Positions 35,816 to 45,014 of a stretch of 64,000 nucleotides of DNA are shown piece by piece. The position numbers and the translations under genes are program-made. Source of the DNA: Fermentimonas sp. (GTDB taxonomy: Bacteria; Bacteroidota; Bacteroidia; Bacteroidales; Dysgonomonadaceae); contig JAQVXD010000001.1 in assembly GCA_028709385.1 (NCBI GenBank), positions 186,001 to 250,000 on the forward strand, written 5' to 3'. Below the pieces are notes generated by a model. It was given only the letters and a program-made list of their open reading frames with translations, was not told the DNA's origin and ran no database searches. How positions within the stretch are numbered: position 1 is the first letter of the stretch; every line of letters starts with the position of its first letter.

Positions 35816-35977
35816 TCAGTTTAAGCATAGCAGTCTTTCCGGGAAAAGGAGCTTGTTTTCTATATAAACACTTGCCGCAAATTGTCTGATAATGACCGAT
35901 GTGAGTTTTGTCGGCCCGGGTTTACCGGCTATATAACCGTTTTTGTCATCAGGAATATCTGGAATTAGTAAACTCAT
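35816..35977 (-). other. Possible small ORF or gene remnant (53 codons)
   Basis: An ATG-started frame on the minus strand encodes MSLLIPDIPDDKNGYIAG and continues for 53 residues to a TGA. Composition is protein-like (few rare codons, mixed polarity), and the surrounding DNA is less A/T-rich than the flanking intergenic bases. No family was recognised. It may be a remnant of a decayed gene between rpe and the thioredoxin-like gene, or a real small protein. Nothing else was seen in 35693-36074. Confidence 0.25.
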
Positions 35978-36074
35978 TGCGCTTCTGTTTGTTTAATCAA
36001 AACGTATCATGTTATTCAATATTGTAATGAGTTAAATAAAACATGCAAATTATTCCTTATGTGAGTAATTTACA

Positions 36075-36082
36075 TATCTTTG
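36075..36082 (+). promoter_or_regulatory. -7 box of the thioredoxin-like lipoprotein gene
   Basis: TATCTTTG fits TAnnTTTG, 33 bases before the ATG at 36116. It places the transcription start downstream of the alternative frame opening at 36080, so that opening cannot be the translation start. Confidence 0.55.
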
Positions 36083-36115
36083 CAACGGAAAATTAATTTA
36101 AAAAAAGGATTAGAA

Positions 36116-37228
36116 ATGAAGAAACTGATTTATCTATTAATGACGGCAGGCATTTTGCTCATGTCATGTCAGAATAAAAATTACACTATCAAAGGTACTG
36201 TAGCTGATGCTGCATACGAAGGTACTAATGTCTACATGCAGCAAATGACAGACGATGCCATGGTTGTCACTGACACTGCAAAAGTTGAAAATGGCGGGTT
36301 CACGTTCTCCGGAGTAGCTGATACTACCTATCTTCGATTTGTTACTCTTGAAGAAAACATAAACTATGAGCAGGAGATCAGAGTACCTGTTCTTGTTGAA
36401 CCGGGAAAAATTGAACTGGTCTTTGATTCGGTTATTACAGTTAAAGGCTCCCCGGTTAATAACGCATACAACGATATGAGAGTTGAACAACAGGTACTGG
36501 TGGGGAATATCCGTAAAGTGGTTGAACGATTCAATTCAGCCAGATCTGAAGGAACAATGACCAGTGAACTTGAGGCTGAAATTAATCAGGAATATGACAA
36601 TATCAGTAAACAGCTGACAGATCTGAATTATAATTTTGTGAAGAACAATATTGGTAATCAGCTGGGCCAGTATGTATTTATTACCTCTTCGTCGATGTTT
36701 GAACCTGTACAGCAAAAGGAGATTCTATATCTTGCCGATGAAACATTTAAATCACAGGAAAGCGTGAAGCGAATTGCAGAACGTTTGGAAAGTCTGGATA
36801 ATGTGGCTGTTGGTAAAAAGTTTGCCGATTTCACTTTAAAAGATCCCCAAGGAAATGATGTTTCTTTGTCAGATTATGCAGGACAAGGTAAGTATGTTCT
36901 TGTAGATTTCTGGGCTGCATGGTGCGGACCTTGTCGCCAGGAGATGCCAAACGTTGTAGCTGCATACGATAAATATAAATCCAAAGGCTTTGAAGTAGTC
37001 GGCGTATCTTTTGATCAGGATTATGAAACATGGACAAAAGGAATTAAAGATCTGAATATGACATGGCCTCAGATGTCGGATCTGCAATACTGGGACAGTC
37101 CGGTTATCGATCTTTATGCTATCATCGGAATTCCTCATACAATACTTCTCGATAAAGAGGGTGTAATTATTGAAAAAGATCTCAGAGGAGATGCTCTTGA
37201 TGCAAAGCTGGCTGAATTGATGCCTTGA
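36116..37228 (+). CDS. DUF4369 / thioredoxin-like thiol-disulfide lipoprotein
   Basis: A 370-residue exported redox protein. The lipoprotein signal peptide ends GILLMSC. Residues about 25-120 form a DUF4369 beta domain (YTIKGTVADAAYEGTNVYMQ). A helical linker follows, then a C-terminal AhpC/TSA-type thioredoxin domain from about 235 with the redox motif WCGPC and the cis-proline region GIPHTILLD. Such proteins reduce or resolve disulfides in the periplasm or at the outer membrane in Bacteroidetes (TlpA/ResA-like); the client is unknown. The start at 36116 is set by the promoter and signal peptide. It is a single gene with its own terminator. Confidence 0.92.
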   Translation: MKKLIYLLMTAGILLMSCQNKNYTIKGTVADAAYEGTNVYMQQMTDDAMVVTDTAKVENGGFTFSGVADTTYLRFVTLEENINYEQEIRVPVLVEPGKIELVFDSVITVKGSPVNNAYNDMRVEQQVLVGNIRKVVERFNSARSEGTMTSELEAEINQEYDNISKQLTDLNYNFVKNNIGNQLGQYVFITSSSMFEPVQQKEILYLADETFKSQESVKRIAERLESLDNVAVGKKFADFTLKDPQGNDVSLSDYAGQGKYVLVDFWAAWCGPCRQEMPNVVAAYDKYKSKGFEVVGVSFDQDYETWTKGIKDLNMTWPQMSDLQYWDSPVIDLYAIIGIPHTILLDKEGVIIEKDLRGDALDAKLAELMP

Positions 37229-37267
37229 GACAGTTATATTAACTGAACATATAAAACTTAAACAGAG

Positions 37268-37295
37268 AGCGGGTCTTAATGATCCGCTTTTTTTA
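37268..37295 (+). terminator. Intrinsic terminator after the thioredoxin-like gene
   Basis: The stem AGCGGGTC / GATCCGCT (one G-T pair) with a five-base loop is followed by seven T. It lies 40 bases after the stop. Confidence 0.85.
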
Positions 37296-37343
37296 TGTCC
37301 TGTATCAATCATGAATTGTATATACGTTGAAGGTACATCGGCC

Positions 37344-37390
37344 GTATCAACATCGTATCAACACCGTAGCATCCTCATATCAACACCGTA
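37344..37390 (+). repeat. Short tandem repeat, about three copies of (R)TATCAACAYC-GTA
   Basis: GTATCAACATC (37344-37354) is followed directly by GTATCAACACC (37355-37365) and GTA. After an 8-base interruption ATATCAACACCGTA follows at 37377-37390. The repeat sits between the terminator and the amidase promoter. No other repeat structure or gene was seen in 37296-37515. Confidence 0.6.
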
Positions 37391-37515
37391 AAATCACGAG
37401 GTAGATATATCCCGTTTACATTCAATGTCCATTTGATTGCATGTTAAAATCCTCCAAAGTTGAATAAATTCTCGCTATGAGTGCATTAAATAGTTTTCAA
37501 TATAAAATTTATACC

Positions 37516-37523
37516 TATTTTTG
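37516..37523 (+). promoter_or_regulatory. -7 box of the amidase gene
   Basis: TATTTTTG (TAnnTTTG) 17 bases before the ATG at 37541. The -33 element is weak (GTTTTC at about 37493). Confidence 0.45.
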
Positions 37524-37540
37524 TATAAAAGTGATTAAAT

Positions 37541-38629
37541 ATGAAACCATCTGAAAGAATCCTCATTTTGCTTTTGGGTGTCTTTCTGACCTTTTTTTAC
37601 ACCACGTCACTGTCTGCGCAAAGCAGGAGTTTTACTGTAGTGATAGACCCCGGTCATGGGGGGAGAGATCCCGGTGCAGTAGGGTCAACATCCAAAGAGA
37701 AAGATATAGTATTGTCAGTAGGGCTGAAATTAGGGAAGCTTATCAAAAACAATCACCCTGATGTAACTGTTTTATACACCCGTGATAAAGATGTTTTTGT
37801 CCCTCTTAATCAAAGAGCTTCAATTGCCAATAAGGCGCATGCAGATCTCTTTATTTCGATACACTGTAATGCACTGGACCGCAGGCGAACCTCACCTCAG
37901 GGTGTGGAAACGTTTGTTCTGGGTTTACACAGGAGCAACGACAACCTGGATGTGGCAAAGGCAGAGAACGCCGTAATTATGTACGAGGATGACTACTCTG
38001 TTAAATACGAAGGGTTTAACCCTAATGAGCCGGAGTCGTATATAATTTTTGAATTCATGGCAAATGAATTTCTTGATCAAAGTGTTCAGCTTGCTTCGTT
38101 GGTGCAAAACCAGTTAGTATCAAATTCCAAGAGGGTGAACAGGAATGTCCGGCAGGCAGGGTTCCTGGTGTTGCGTGAAGTTGCGATGCCCAGCATTTTG
38201 GTTGAGTTGGGGTATATAAGTAATAAACAGGAAGAGAATTATTTAAAAAGCAGCAGCGGACAAACATCATTGGCCAACTCTATTTATAACGGATTCAGGG
38301 AGTATAAGAGAGAACACGACAAAAAGAGCTTTGTTTTCTCTAACAAGAGTCCGGGGTCTTCTGTAATCAGGTCTGCAGATACAGCTCCGTCATCTGGAGG
38401 GAAAGAGTACAGAATCCAGATTTTTGCATCTGCCCACAAGCTGGAAAATGGTGCTCCGGAATTTAAAGGTCTTGGTCCTGTAGATTTTTATACCGACGGC
38501 GGTTCATATAAATATACGTACGGAAAGACTGATAATGCGAGTGATTTAAAAAGTGAACTCAGAGAAGTAAAGAAAAAATTTAAGGACGCGTTTATAGTTG
38601 AGTTTGAAAATGGCAAACGTGTTAAATAA
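37541..38629 (+). CDS. N-acetylmuramoyl-L-alanine amidase (Amidase_3) with SPOR-like C-terminus
   Basis: A 362-residue exported cell-wall hydrolase that cleaves the bond between muramic acid and the stem peptide, usually during septum splitting. A signal peptide occupies 1-26. The zinc-amidase domain (about 31-250) has VVIDPGHGGRDPGAVG with His39, the LFISIHCNA strand and the catalytic ILVELGYISN block. A low-complexity linker leads to a C-terminal domain of about 75 residues, EYRIQIFASA onward, that resembles SPOR domains binding denuded septal glycan. An mlaD-like gene follows after 14 bases. Confidence 0.92.
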   Translation: MKPSERILILLLGVFLTFFYTTSLSAQSRSFTVVIDPGHGGRDPGAVGSTSKEKDIVLSVGLKLGKLIKNNHPDVTVLYTRDKDVFVPLNQRASIANKAHADLFISIHCNALDRRRTSPQGVETFVLGLHRSNDNLDVAKAENAVIMYEDDYSVKYEGFNPNEPESYIIFEFMANEFLDQSVQLASLVQNQLVSNSKRVNRNVRQAGFLVLREVAMPSILVELGYISNKQEENYLKSSSGQTSLANSIYNGFREYKREHDKKSFVFSNKSPGSSVIRSADTAPSSGGKEYRIQIFASAHKLENGAPEFKGLGPVDFYTDGGSYKYTYGKTDNASDLKSELREVKKKFKDAFIVEFENGKRVK

Positions 38630-38643
38630 ACAGTTATTAAGGG

Positions 38644-39537
38644 ATGAGAAGTAACCTGAGCAGGAATGCGTTAATCGGACTGGCCTTTATTGCCAGCTTG
38701 TTTATGATATATTTCGGGATAAATTTCCTGAAAGGAGCAAATGTCTTTAAGAAGCAGAATCAATATTATGCAATTTTCGGGGATGTTTCAAAATTGCTGA
38801 TATCTTCACCTGTTTATGTTAAAGGTTATCAGGTGGGACTAATCAATAATATTAGAATGACCGACTCAGATCCGATTCAGTTTTTGGTTGGTATTAATCT
38901 GGAGGAAGATATTAGAATTCCACAAGGCAGCTACCTCGAATATGGAATAGATATGTTTGGAGCGTCCACGGTTAACCTGGTTTTAGTCTCTTCCGACCAA
39001 TACCTGCAGCAGGGTGATACTCTTTCGGGTGACAAGGAGCTGGGATTAATGGACGGGGTGGCAGGAGTTATGCCGAGGGCTGACTCTATACTTATGAGAA
39101 TTGATTCTATTGTGTATTCATTAAACAGACTGATTTCTCACCCTGTGGTTGAAAGTTCGATTGTTGGGATCGGGTCTACTGTTGATCAGCTGAATAATTC
39201 GAGTAAAAGTCTTAACAGGATAGTTAATTCACTAGAAAAAGATCTTCCTGAGATTAGCAATAACCTTGCTGCTGTTTCAGGAGACTTGAAAACAGTAAGC
39301 GACGAGCTTTCTCAATTAGATATTAAAAATACATACGTTACAATAGACGAGACAATAAATAATTTAAAAATGTTAACTGATAAATTCAATAGTAACAATA
39401 ATTCATTGGGACTTTTGATGAATGATACCCGGATGCATGATAGTTTAAATGTTACACTGGACAATGCAACAAAGCTTCTTGAAGACATAAGAGAGAATCC
39501 TGACCGATATTTGACTATTAGATTGAAGTTATTTTAA
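38644..39537 (+). CDS. MCE/MlaD-family lipid-transport protein
   Basis: A 297-residue protein with one N-terminal membrane anchor (about 10-27) and one MCE domain (about 37-115; GDVSKLLISSPVYVKGYQVGLI). A long helical region follows, predicted to be coiled (NSSKSLNRIVNSLEKDLPEI). MlaD-type proteins form hexameric rings that carry phospholipids between inner and outer membranes, working with an ABC permease and ATPase. Those partners (mlaE, mlaF) are not in the window. The gene starts 14 bases after the amidase stop, so they share a transcript; this pairing is common in Bacteroidetes. Confidence 0.9.
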   Translation: MRSNLSRNALIGLAFIASLFMIYFGINFLKGANVFKKQNQYYAIFGDVSKLLISSPVYVKGYQVGLINNIRMTDSDPIQFLVGINLEEDIRIPQGSYLEYGIDMFGASTVNLVLVSSDQYLQQGDTLSGDKELGLMDGVAGVMPRADSILMRIDSIVYSLNRLISHPVVESSIVGIGSTVDQLNNSSKSLNRIVNSLEKDLPEISNNLAAVSGDLKTVSDELSQLDIKNTYVTIDETINNLKMLTDKFNSNNNSLGLLMNDTRMHDSLNVTLDNATKLLEDIRENPDRYLTIRLKLF

Positions 39538-39879
39538 ATTTTCCGTAAATAGAATCATTCTAAATAAAGGGTTTTTTGATAAATGGATTGGAACTCCCTG
39601 TTTCCCCGAGTTTAAGTAACATATATGTAACATATTTGTAAATTTTATATACTCAAAGGATATTTTTATATCTGCTTGTTAATCAGCCCTATTTAGTTTT
39701 GCGAAAGCATGTAAAGCGCATAATATGAGGATATTGGGTGTATTTGGTTGATAAATAGCATGTTTTTGCCTGATTTAAATTTCAATAAAAAGTTTCATTT
39801 TTTTATCTCGTTTTTTTTTCCAAAATTTGTAAGTCAATAGCCAAAGCAGAAAATCAATTTTTTGAACTTATAGAACTAA
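39538..39879 (+). other. A/T-rich intergenic region upstream of dnaA
   Basis: 342 bases with no gene. They hold a direct repeat GTAACATAT (39616-39624 and 39627-39635, spaced 11 bases) overlapping the palindrome ACATATATGT, and T-rich tracts at 39800-39820. No TTATCCACA DnaA boxes were seen, so there is no evidence that this is the replication origin. The dnaA promoter probably lies here, but no full consensus was recognised. Confidence 0.5.
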
Positions 39880-41283
39880 ATGAATAGTAATTGCACTGAT
39901 TTATGGAACAGTTGTCTTAATGTTATTCGGGATAACATACCCGAACCTGCATTTAATACATGGTTTGCGCCAATTGTTCCTCTGAATTACGAGAGTCAGG
40001 TGCTTACAATACAGGTTCCAAGTCAGTTCTTCTACGAGTACCTGGAGGATAAGTATCTTGATCTTATACAGCAGACTCTTTATCGTGAAATTGGTGAGGG
40101 CACTATTCTTAATTACAGGATTCTGGTTGAAACAGAAAGCAATACTGCAGTTGAAATGCGGGGAGAGAGTAAGAATTTCGCCGCAATGGATAACAACCCT
40201 AATAAAAAAGTAAGTGTAAAGGTTCCAAGTCCTTTCGACAGAGTGGAAACACCGGAGTTTGATTCTCAGATAAACTCAAAATATACATTCAATAATTTCT
40301 TTGAAGGAAACAGCAACAAATTAGCAAGAACGGCAGCTGATGCAGTTGCTATGAATCCAGCCAAAACAGCTTTCAATCCTTTCTTCCTGCACGGTCATTC
40401 AGGTGTTGGTAAAACTCACCTTTGCCACGCAATCGGATCAAAGATTCTTGAACTATATCCTGACAAGAAGGTGCTTTATATATCAGCTCATCTGTTTAAA
40501 GTTCAGTATACTGACGCAAGGAGATTTAATACTATCAATGATTTTATTAATTTCTATCAGGGTATAGATGTACTCATAATAGATGATATCCAGGAACTTT
40601 CAGGATTGGAGAAAACTCAGAATACATTCTTCCACATATTTAATCATCTTCATCAGAACAACAAGCAGCTGATTATGACTTCAGACTGCGCTCCTATGGA
40701 TATGCAGGGTGTGGAGGAACGATTGCTTACTCGTTTCCGCTGGGGTTTAACTGCAATGCTTGAGCGTCCTGATAAAGAATTGCGCAAGAAAATTCTGCAA
40801 AATAAGGTCTTGTCTGACGGTCTTTCTATCCCTGAAGATGTAATCGATTACATTGCTGAAAATGTAACTGAGAATGTTCGCGACCTTGAAGGTATTGTTG
40901 TTTCACTTATGGCTCACTCAATTATTAACAGTCGTGAAATAGATATGAATCTTGCACGCAGGGTAGTTGAGCAAAGCATTAAGTTTGAGAAAAAACGTAT
41001 TACTGTACAGAAGATACAGGAAACAGTATCTGATTATTACAGCATAAAAAAAGAACTTATTCAGTCTGCATCCCGCAAACGTGAAATCGTGCAGGCACGC
41101 CAGGTGACAATGTTTTTCATTAAAAAGCATACCGAATTATCTCTTTCACAAATAGGTGTGCAGGTTGGAAACCGTAGTCACGCAACTGTGCTTCATGCTT
41201 GCAATACAGTGAAGAACTACTATGATATAGATAAAAGCTTCCGTTCGGATATTGAAGAAATCGAGAGGTTACTTAATTCATAA
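39880..41283 (+). CDS. dnaA: Chromosomal replication initiator protein DnaA
   Basis: A 467-residue AAA+ initiator that binds DnaA boxes and opens the origin. Domain I (about 1-90) begins with WNSCLNVIRDNIPEPAFNTWF. A short variable linker follows. The ATPase domain has Walker A GHSGVGKTHL (near 168-177), Walker B LIIDDIQELSG and the sensor region LLTRFRWG. Domain IV ends with the DNA-binding signature VGNRSHATVLHACNTV. Length and motifs are normal for the phylum. It stands alone, with neither dnaN nor recF adjacent (recF is 14 kb upstream in this window). Confidence 0.98.
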   Translation: MNSNCTDLWNSCLNVIRDNIPEPAFNTWFAPIVPLNYESQVLTIQVPSQFFYEYLEDKYLDLIQQTLYREIGEGTILNYRILVETESNTAVEMRGESKNFAAMDNNPNKKVSVKVPSPFDRVETPEFDSQINSKYTFNNFFEGNSNKLARTAADAVAMNPAKTAFNPFFLHGHSGVGKTHLCHAIGSKILELYPDKKVLYISAHLFKVQYTDARRFNTINDFINFYQGIDVLIIDDIQELSGLEKTQNTFFHIFNHLHQNNKQLIMTSDCAPMDMQGVEERLLTRFRWGLTAMLERPDKELRKKILQNKVLSDGLSIPEDVIDYIAENVTENVRDLEGIVVSLMAHSIINSREIDMNLARRVVEQSIKFEKKRITVQKIQETVSDYYSIKKELIQSASRKREIVQARQVTMFFIKKHTELSLSQIGVQVGNRSHATVLHACNTVKNYYDIDKSFRSDIEEIERLLNS

Positions 41284-41361
41284 TCAGATCTGAACCTTTA
41301 CCTGTTTTCCAAAACAATCACATTTTTCCCGATTCTCTATTGTCTAAGTAAAGTAAATAGC

Positions 41362-41369
41362 TATATTTG
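41362..41369 (+). promoter_or_regulatory. -7 box of the endonuclease I operon
   Basis: TATATTTG (TAnnTTTG) 26 bases before the ATG at 41396. The -33 element is unclear. Confidence 0.5.
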
Positions 41370-41395
41370 CCAGACGCAAGTATATCATATAAGAA

Positions 41396-42334
41396 ATGAA
41401 GTATTTTTTTAGCAGCAATTTAATTCTGATTTTGCTGTTTATAAGTTTTTCTCTACACGCACAAGTTCCTAAAGGATATTATTCATCAGCAGAAGGTAAA
41501 AGTGGGGCAGAACTTAAAACAGCACTGTTTAATACTATAAGGAACCCCGAAGTTGTTACATATTCAGAATTATGGAAAGCATTTGAGGTAACTGACTCCC
41601 GTAAGAATAATATAGTGTGGGATATATATTCCGGTAATTCTGTCGGAACTGCTGATTATTACTATACTTTCTCAACAGGCCGATGCGGATCATACAAAAA
41701 AGAGGGCGATTGCTACAATAGGGAACATATTCTGCCGAGAAGCTGGTTTAAAGGGTCCAGACTGCTTGAGTCAGACCTGTATCACGTATATCCTACTGAC
41801 GGATATGTGAATAACCGTCGAGGAAATCTTCCTTTTGGCGAGGTTGGTATTACTATTTGGGAATCAACCAACGGTTCTAAGGTCGGGCAAAATACATTCG
41901 GTAAATATACTAAAACAGTTTTTGAGCCTATAGATGAGTATAAAGGTGATATTGCCCGTACTTACTTCTATATGGTCACAGCTTATGAAGATATTGTACC
42001 TCTATGGAGTTCTGAACAGTTGGACGAAACCAGTTACCCCGCTTTCAGTGAGTGGTCATTAGATCTTCTTCTTAAATGGCACCGCGAAGACCCTGTGAGC
42101 CTGAAAGAGGTACGCCGAAACGAAGAGGTCGGTAAAATACAGGGTAACAGAAATCCATATATTGATTATCCTGAACTTGTGGAGCATGTCTGGGGTGTGA
42201 ATAGTTCTGTTGCTTTCGAATCAGAAAAGCTTATTGACAGTTTTATGCTTATTGAATGCAGCCCCTTCGAACGCTGGCTTGATCAGCAACGATGGGTAGG
42301 AAGCCTTAAACAGTATTTAATCAGGGAAAAGTGA
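41396..42334 (+). CDS. Exported endonuclease I family nuclease
   Basis: A 312-residue secreted nuclease of the endonuclease I (EndA) group, whose members cut double-stranded DNA, and sometimes RNA, without sequence preference. A signal peptide of about 23 residues ends LHAQ. The beta-beta-alpha metal motif is seen as CYNREHILPRSWF with His111 as the likely general base. SDLYHVYPTDGYVNNRRGNLPFG (split here as family blocks around His130 and the NNRRGN strand) completes the site. Its TGA overlaps the ATG of the next gene (TGATG-type overlap), so translation is coupled to an exported phosphoesterase. Periplasmic or extracellular DNA degradation is the likely role. Confidence 0.9.
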   Translation: MKYFFSSNLILILLFISFSLHAQVPKGYYSSAEGKSGAELKTALFNTIRNPEVVTYSELWKAFEVTDSRKNNIVWDIYSGNSVGTADYYYTFSTGRCGSYKKEGDCYNREHILPRSWFKGSRLLESDLYHVYPTDGYVNNRRGNLPFGEVGITIWESTNGSKVGQNTFGKYTKTVFEPIDEYKGDIARTYFYMVTAYEDIVPLWSSEQLDETSYPAFSEWSLDLLLKWHREDPVSLKEVRRNEEVGKIQGNRNPYIDYPELVEHVWGVNSSVAFESEKLIDSFMLIECSPFERWLDQQRWVGSLKQYLIREK

Positions 42335-43608
42335 TGAGGAGAGTTTATCTTACACTTTTGTTATTCTCAATCCTCCTTTTTTCATTTTATGAATCCGTTA
42401 AGGCGGATACTCTTAGAATTGCATTGATAACTGACCTTCATTACCTGTCGCCTGAACTTTCAGTTGAAGGTGATGCGCTGAATGCTTATGAAGAACTGAC
42501 GGGCAGAAATATAAAAGATCTACATGAGGTATTTGATAAGGTACTTGACGATATAATCTGTGAAGGTGTTGACATACTGCTTGTTGCCGGCGATATAACA
42601 AATCATGGAGAGAAGTTAAGTCACAAAGGATTTATTGAAAGGATATCGCCACTTACTGAAACGGGTACCCGGGTTTTTGTTGTTCCCGGTAATCATGATA
42701 TTAATATTCCAGATTCCAAGGCTTATACCGGTGTTGGGGCAGTTACTACTGAAAATGTTTCAAAAGATGATTTTGTGAAGCTTTACAAAACGTTTGGATA
42801 TAGCGGAGCCATCAAGAGAGATGAGGTCTCTTTGAGCTATTTGGCTGAATTAAATGAGAATACATGGCTTCTTGCAATCGATACTAATCGCTATGACGAG
42901 TATGACAAAGGTTATCTGTCAGGAGGGAGAATAAAACAGCAGACTATGGTATGGATACTGGATATTCTGAAAGAGGCTGATAGTAAAGGTGTACGAGTAT
43001 TAGGGATGATGCACCACGGTTTGCTTGAACATATGTTGTATCAGAGCACATTTTTTCCTGATTACCTTATAGAGGATTGGCAGGAAAATGCAGATCTGCT
43101 TGCAGAAGCGGGACTTGAAGTGGTTTTTACGGGTCATTTTCACTCCAATGATATAACATCATATACGACAACTTCGGGAAAAACAATTTATGATGTGGAG
43201 ACTGCAAGTCTTGCTCAATATCCTTTTGCGTACAGAATTATGAAGTTAAGTGACAATGATTTGTCAGTTGACACAAGGTTTGTAACTGAAATTGCAGGCA
43301 ATCCGGATTTAGAAGAGGAGTACCTAAATAAGCTTGAAACAATCACGCGTAGAGTTGCAGACAGCAGACTGAAAAATCTTGGTTTGCCTTTATCGGATGA
43401 TATGAAGGAATTTCTTGCTGATTTTATTGTTAAACTTAATATAGCGCATGTTAAGGGAGATGAAGAGCTTAGTCCGGAGCTGATGACTACGATTAAATCT
43501 TTTGCAAAATATTTAGATAATGAATTTAAAGAGGAAGATTATTCTCTTGATTTTCCTCCTGCTGATAATAAGCTTGTTATAAAATTCAGCTCTCCAGTTG
43601 ATAATTAA
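42334..43608 (+). CDS. Exported calcineurin-like metallophosphoesterase
   Basis: A 424-residue two-metal phosphoesterase. Signal peptide about 1-24 (ending VKAD). Metal motifs in order are [35 protein letters not shown] and FTGHFHSND, all intact. The C-terminal 130 residues are helical and without known motif. The ATG at 42334 overlaps the preceding stop; a GTG three bases earlier is the alternative start. Substrates could be nucleotides, phosphodiesters or other organic phosphates. Coupling to an exported nuclease suggests the breakdown of DNA fragments to release phosphate (inference). Confidence 0.88.
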   Translation: MRRVYLTLLLFSILLFSFYESVKADTLRIALITDLHYLSPELSVEGDALNAYEELTGRNIKDLHEVFDKVLDDIICEGVDILLVAGDITNHGEKLSHKGFIERISPLTETGTRVFVVPGNHDINIPDSKAYTGVGAVTTENVSKDDFVKLYKTFGYSGAIKRDEVSLSYLAELNENTWLLAIDTNRYDEYDKGYLSGGRIKQQTMVWILDILKEADSKGVRVLGMMHHGLLEHMLYQSTFFPDYLIEDWQENADLLAEAGLEVVFTGHFHSNDITSYTTTSGKTIYDVETASLAQYPFAYRIMKLSDNDLSVDTRFVTEIAGNPDLEEEYLNKLETITRRVADSRLKNLGLPLSDDMKEFLADFIVKLNIAHVKGDEELSPELMTTIKSFAKYLDNEFKEEDYSLDFPPADNKLVIKFSSPVDN

Positions 43609-43622
43609 GTGCTACTAATATA

Positions 43623-44240
43623 ATGAAGAACAATATTGAGCATCTAAAATTGCATATGAAATCAGGATGTATTGAGGCGGGTTGTGATGAGGCGGGTCGC
43701 GGTTGTTTAGCGGGACCGGTTTTTGCAGCCGCAGTTATACTTCCTGATGATTTTGATTGCATAGAGCTTATTGATTCAAAACAACTATCTGAAAAGAAGA
43801 GGAGAGAACTGCGACTGGTAATCGAAGAAAATGCATTATCTTATTCTGTTGCGTCTTGTTCGCCTGAAGAGATAGATCAGCAGAATATACTCTGGGCGTC
43901 GGTGGCTGCGATGCACAAAGCGCTAAGCGGACTCGAAATTACTCCTGAGCATATAATTGTTGACGGCAACCGTTTCAAGTCTTTTAATGAAATACCATAC
44001 AGTTGCGTTGTAAAGGGTGATGCCAAATATCAATCTGTTGCGGCTGCTTCAATTCTTGCAAAAACTTACAGGGATGAATATATGAAGAATCTGCATCTCC
44101 GTTTCCCTGAATACAACTGGGATTGCAACAAGGGATATCCTACTCCGGCACATAAAAAAGCTATTCGGGAAAATGGAATCACAGTTCATCATCGCAAGAG
44201 TTTTAATTTGTTTGAGCGACAACTCGAAATCGATTTTTGA
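43623..44240 (+). CDS. rnhB: Ribonuclease HII
   Basis: A 205-residue cytoplasmic nuclease that cuts RNA in RNA/DNA hybrids and starts removal of single ribonucleotides from DNA. The catalytic carboxylates are in [14 protein letters not shown] (Asp22, Glu23), IIVDGN (Asp114) and KTYRDEYM (Asp151). It starts 14 bases after the phosphoesterase gene in the same direction. The start at 43623 leaves about 15 residues before the first motif, normal for the family. It is convergent with the carbonic anhydrase gene. Confidence 0.95.
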   Translation: MKNNIEHLKLHMKSGCIEAGCDEAGRGCLAGPVFAAAVILPDDFDCIELIDSKQLSEKKRRELRLVIEENALSYSVASCSPEEIDQQNILWASVAAMHKALSGLEITPEHIIVDGNRFKSFNEIPYSCVVKGDAKYQSVAAASILAKTYRDEYMKNLHLRFPEYNWDCNKGYPTPAHKKAIRENGITVHHRKSFNLFERQLEIDF

Positions 44241-44287
44241 TATTCTGTTTTACGAAAACCATTAGTACTGAATATCAGGATCGCTGA

Positions 44288-44956
44288 TTATTCAATCCTG
44301 ATAAATCTTCTGAGATTACGGTCGTAGTTGTATATTTCCCCCTTGTCAATATGATAATACCAACCCATTACAATCAGTCTGCCCTCTTTTACTCTATTCT
44401 TTATGTAGCTGTACTTTAAAATGTGATTCATCTGTTCCACTACATTTAACTGTTCAGTGAAAAGACTGCGTTCATCTATACTGATCTTGTTTTTTGCCAT
44501 CTTCTCCTCCACAATTTTTTTAACAGGGTGGGCCAGCTCCATCCATTTCCTGGTGTGAGGAAGGTTCTTGAGCTCTTTATCCTGATATAGTGCTGCACAG
44601 CCACCGCAATTGGAGTGTCCGCATATAACAATGTTGCTCACATTCATTTGGTTAACGGCAAATTCAATTGCAGATGTAGTTGCCAGATATGTGTCGGAAT
44701 GTCTTTTATAATGAGGAACCAGGTTGGCTATATTTCTTACAACAAACAGCTCTCCGGGAAAGGTTTGTGTTATCAGACTCGGAACTACCCTTGAATCGGA
44801 GCAGCCGATAAAAAGTGTATGCGGATTTTGCTTTTGTCCCAGTTTTTCAAAAAACTGCTGACGGGGTATAAATTCGTTTGCTTTAAACTCTTTAATACCT
44901 TCAAATAGTCGCTTATAGTATAGTGAATCTGTCTTTTCCTTCTCTTGTAACTCCAT
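44288..44956 (-). CDS. Beta-class carbonic anhydrase
   Basis: A 222-residue zinc enzyme that interconverts CO2 and bicarbonate. The zinc ligands are Cys52 in GCSDSRVVPS, and His114 and Cys117 in CGHSNCGGC; Asp54 and Arg56 form the gating dyad. There is no signal peptide, so it is cytoplasmic and probably supplies bicarbonate for carboxylation. It is a single gene between rnhB (convergent) and tex (same strand, 58 bases downstream of the tex stop). Confidence 0.94.
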   Translation of the reverse strand: MELQEKEKTDSLYYKRLFEGIKEFKANEFIPRQQFFEKLGQKQNPHTLFIGCSDSRVVPSLITQTFPGELFVVRNIANLVPHYKRHSDTYLATTSAIEFAVNQMNVSNIVICGHSNCGGCAALYQDKELKNLPHTRKWMELAHPVKKIVEEKMAKNKISIDERSLFTEQLNVVEQMNHILKYSYIKNRVKEGRLIVMGWYYHIDKGEIYNYDRNLRRFIRIE

Positions 44957-45014
44957 GCGTTAAATATTTTTACTGTAACTTTTCCAAGTAATAACATTTT
45001 TAGCGCATTTTCGT

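Noticed and set aside
39538-39879. Replication origin upstream of dnaA
   Set aside because: No TTATCCACA-type DnaA boxes were seen, only a short A/T-rich direct repeat. A genome-wide GC-skew plot would decide.
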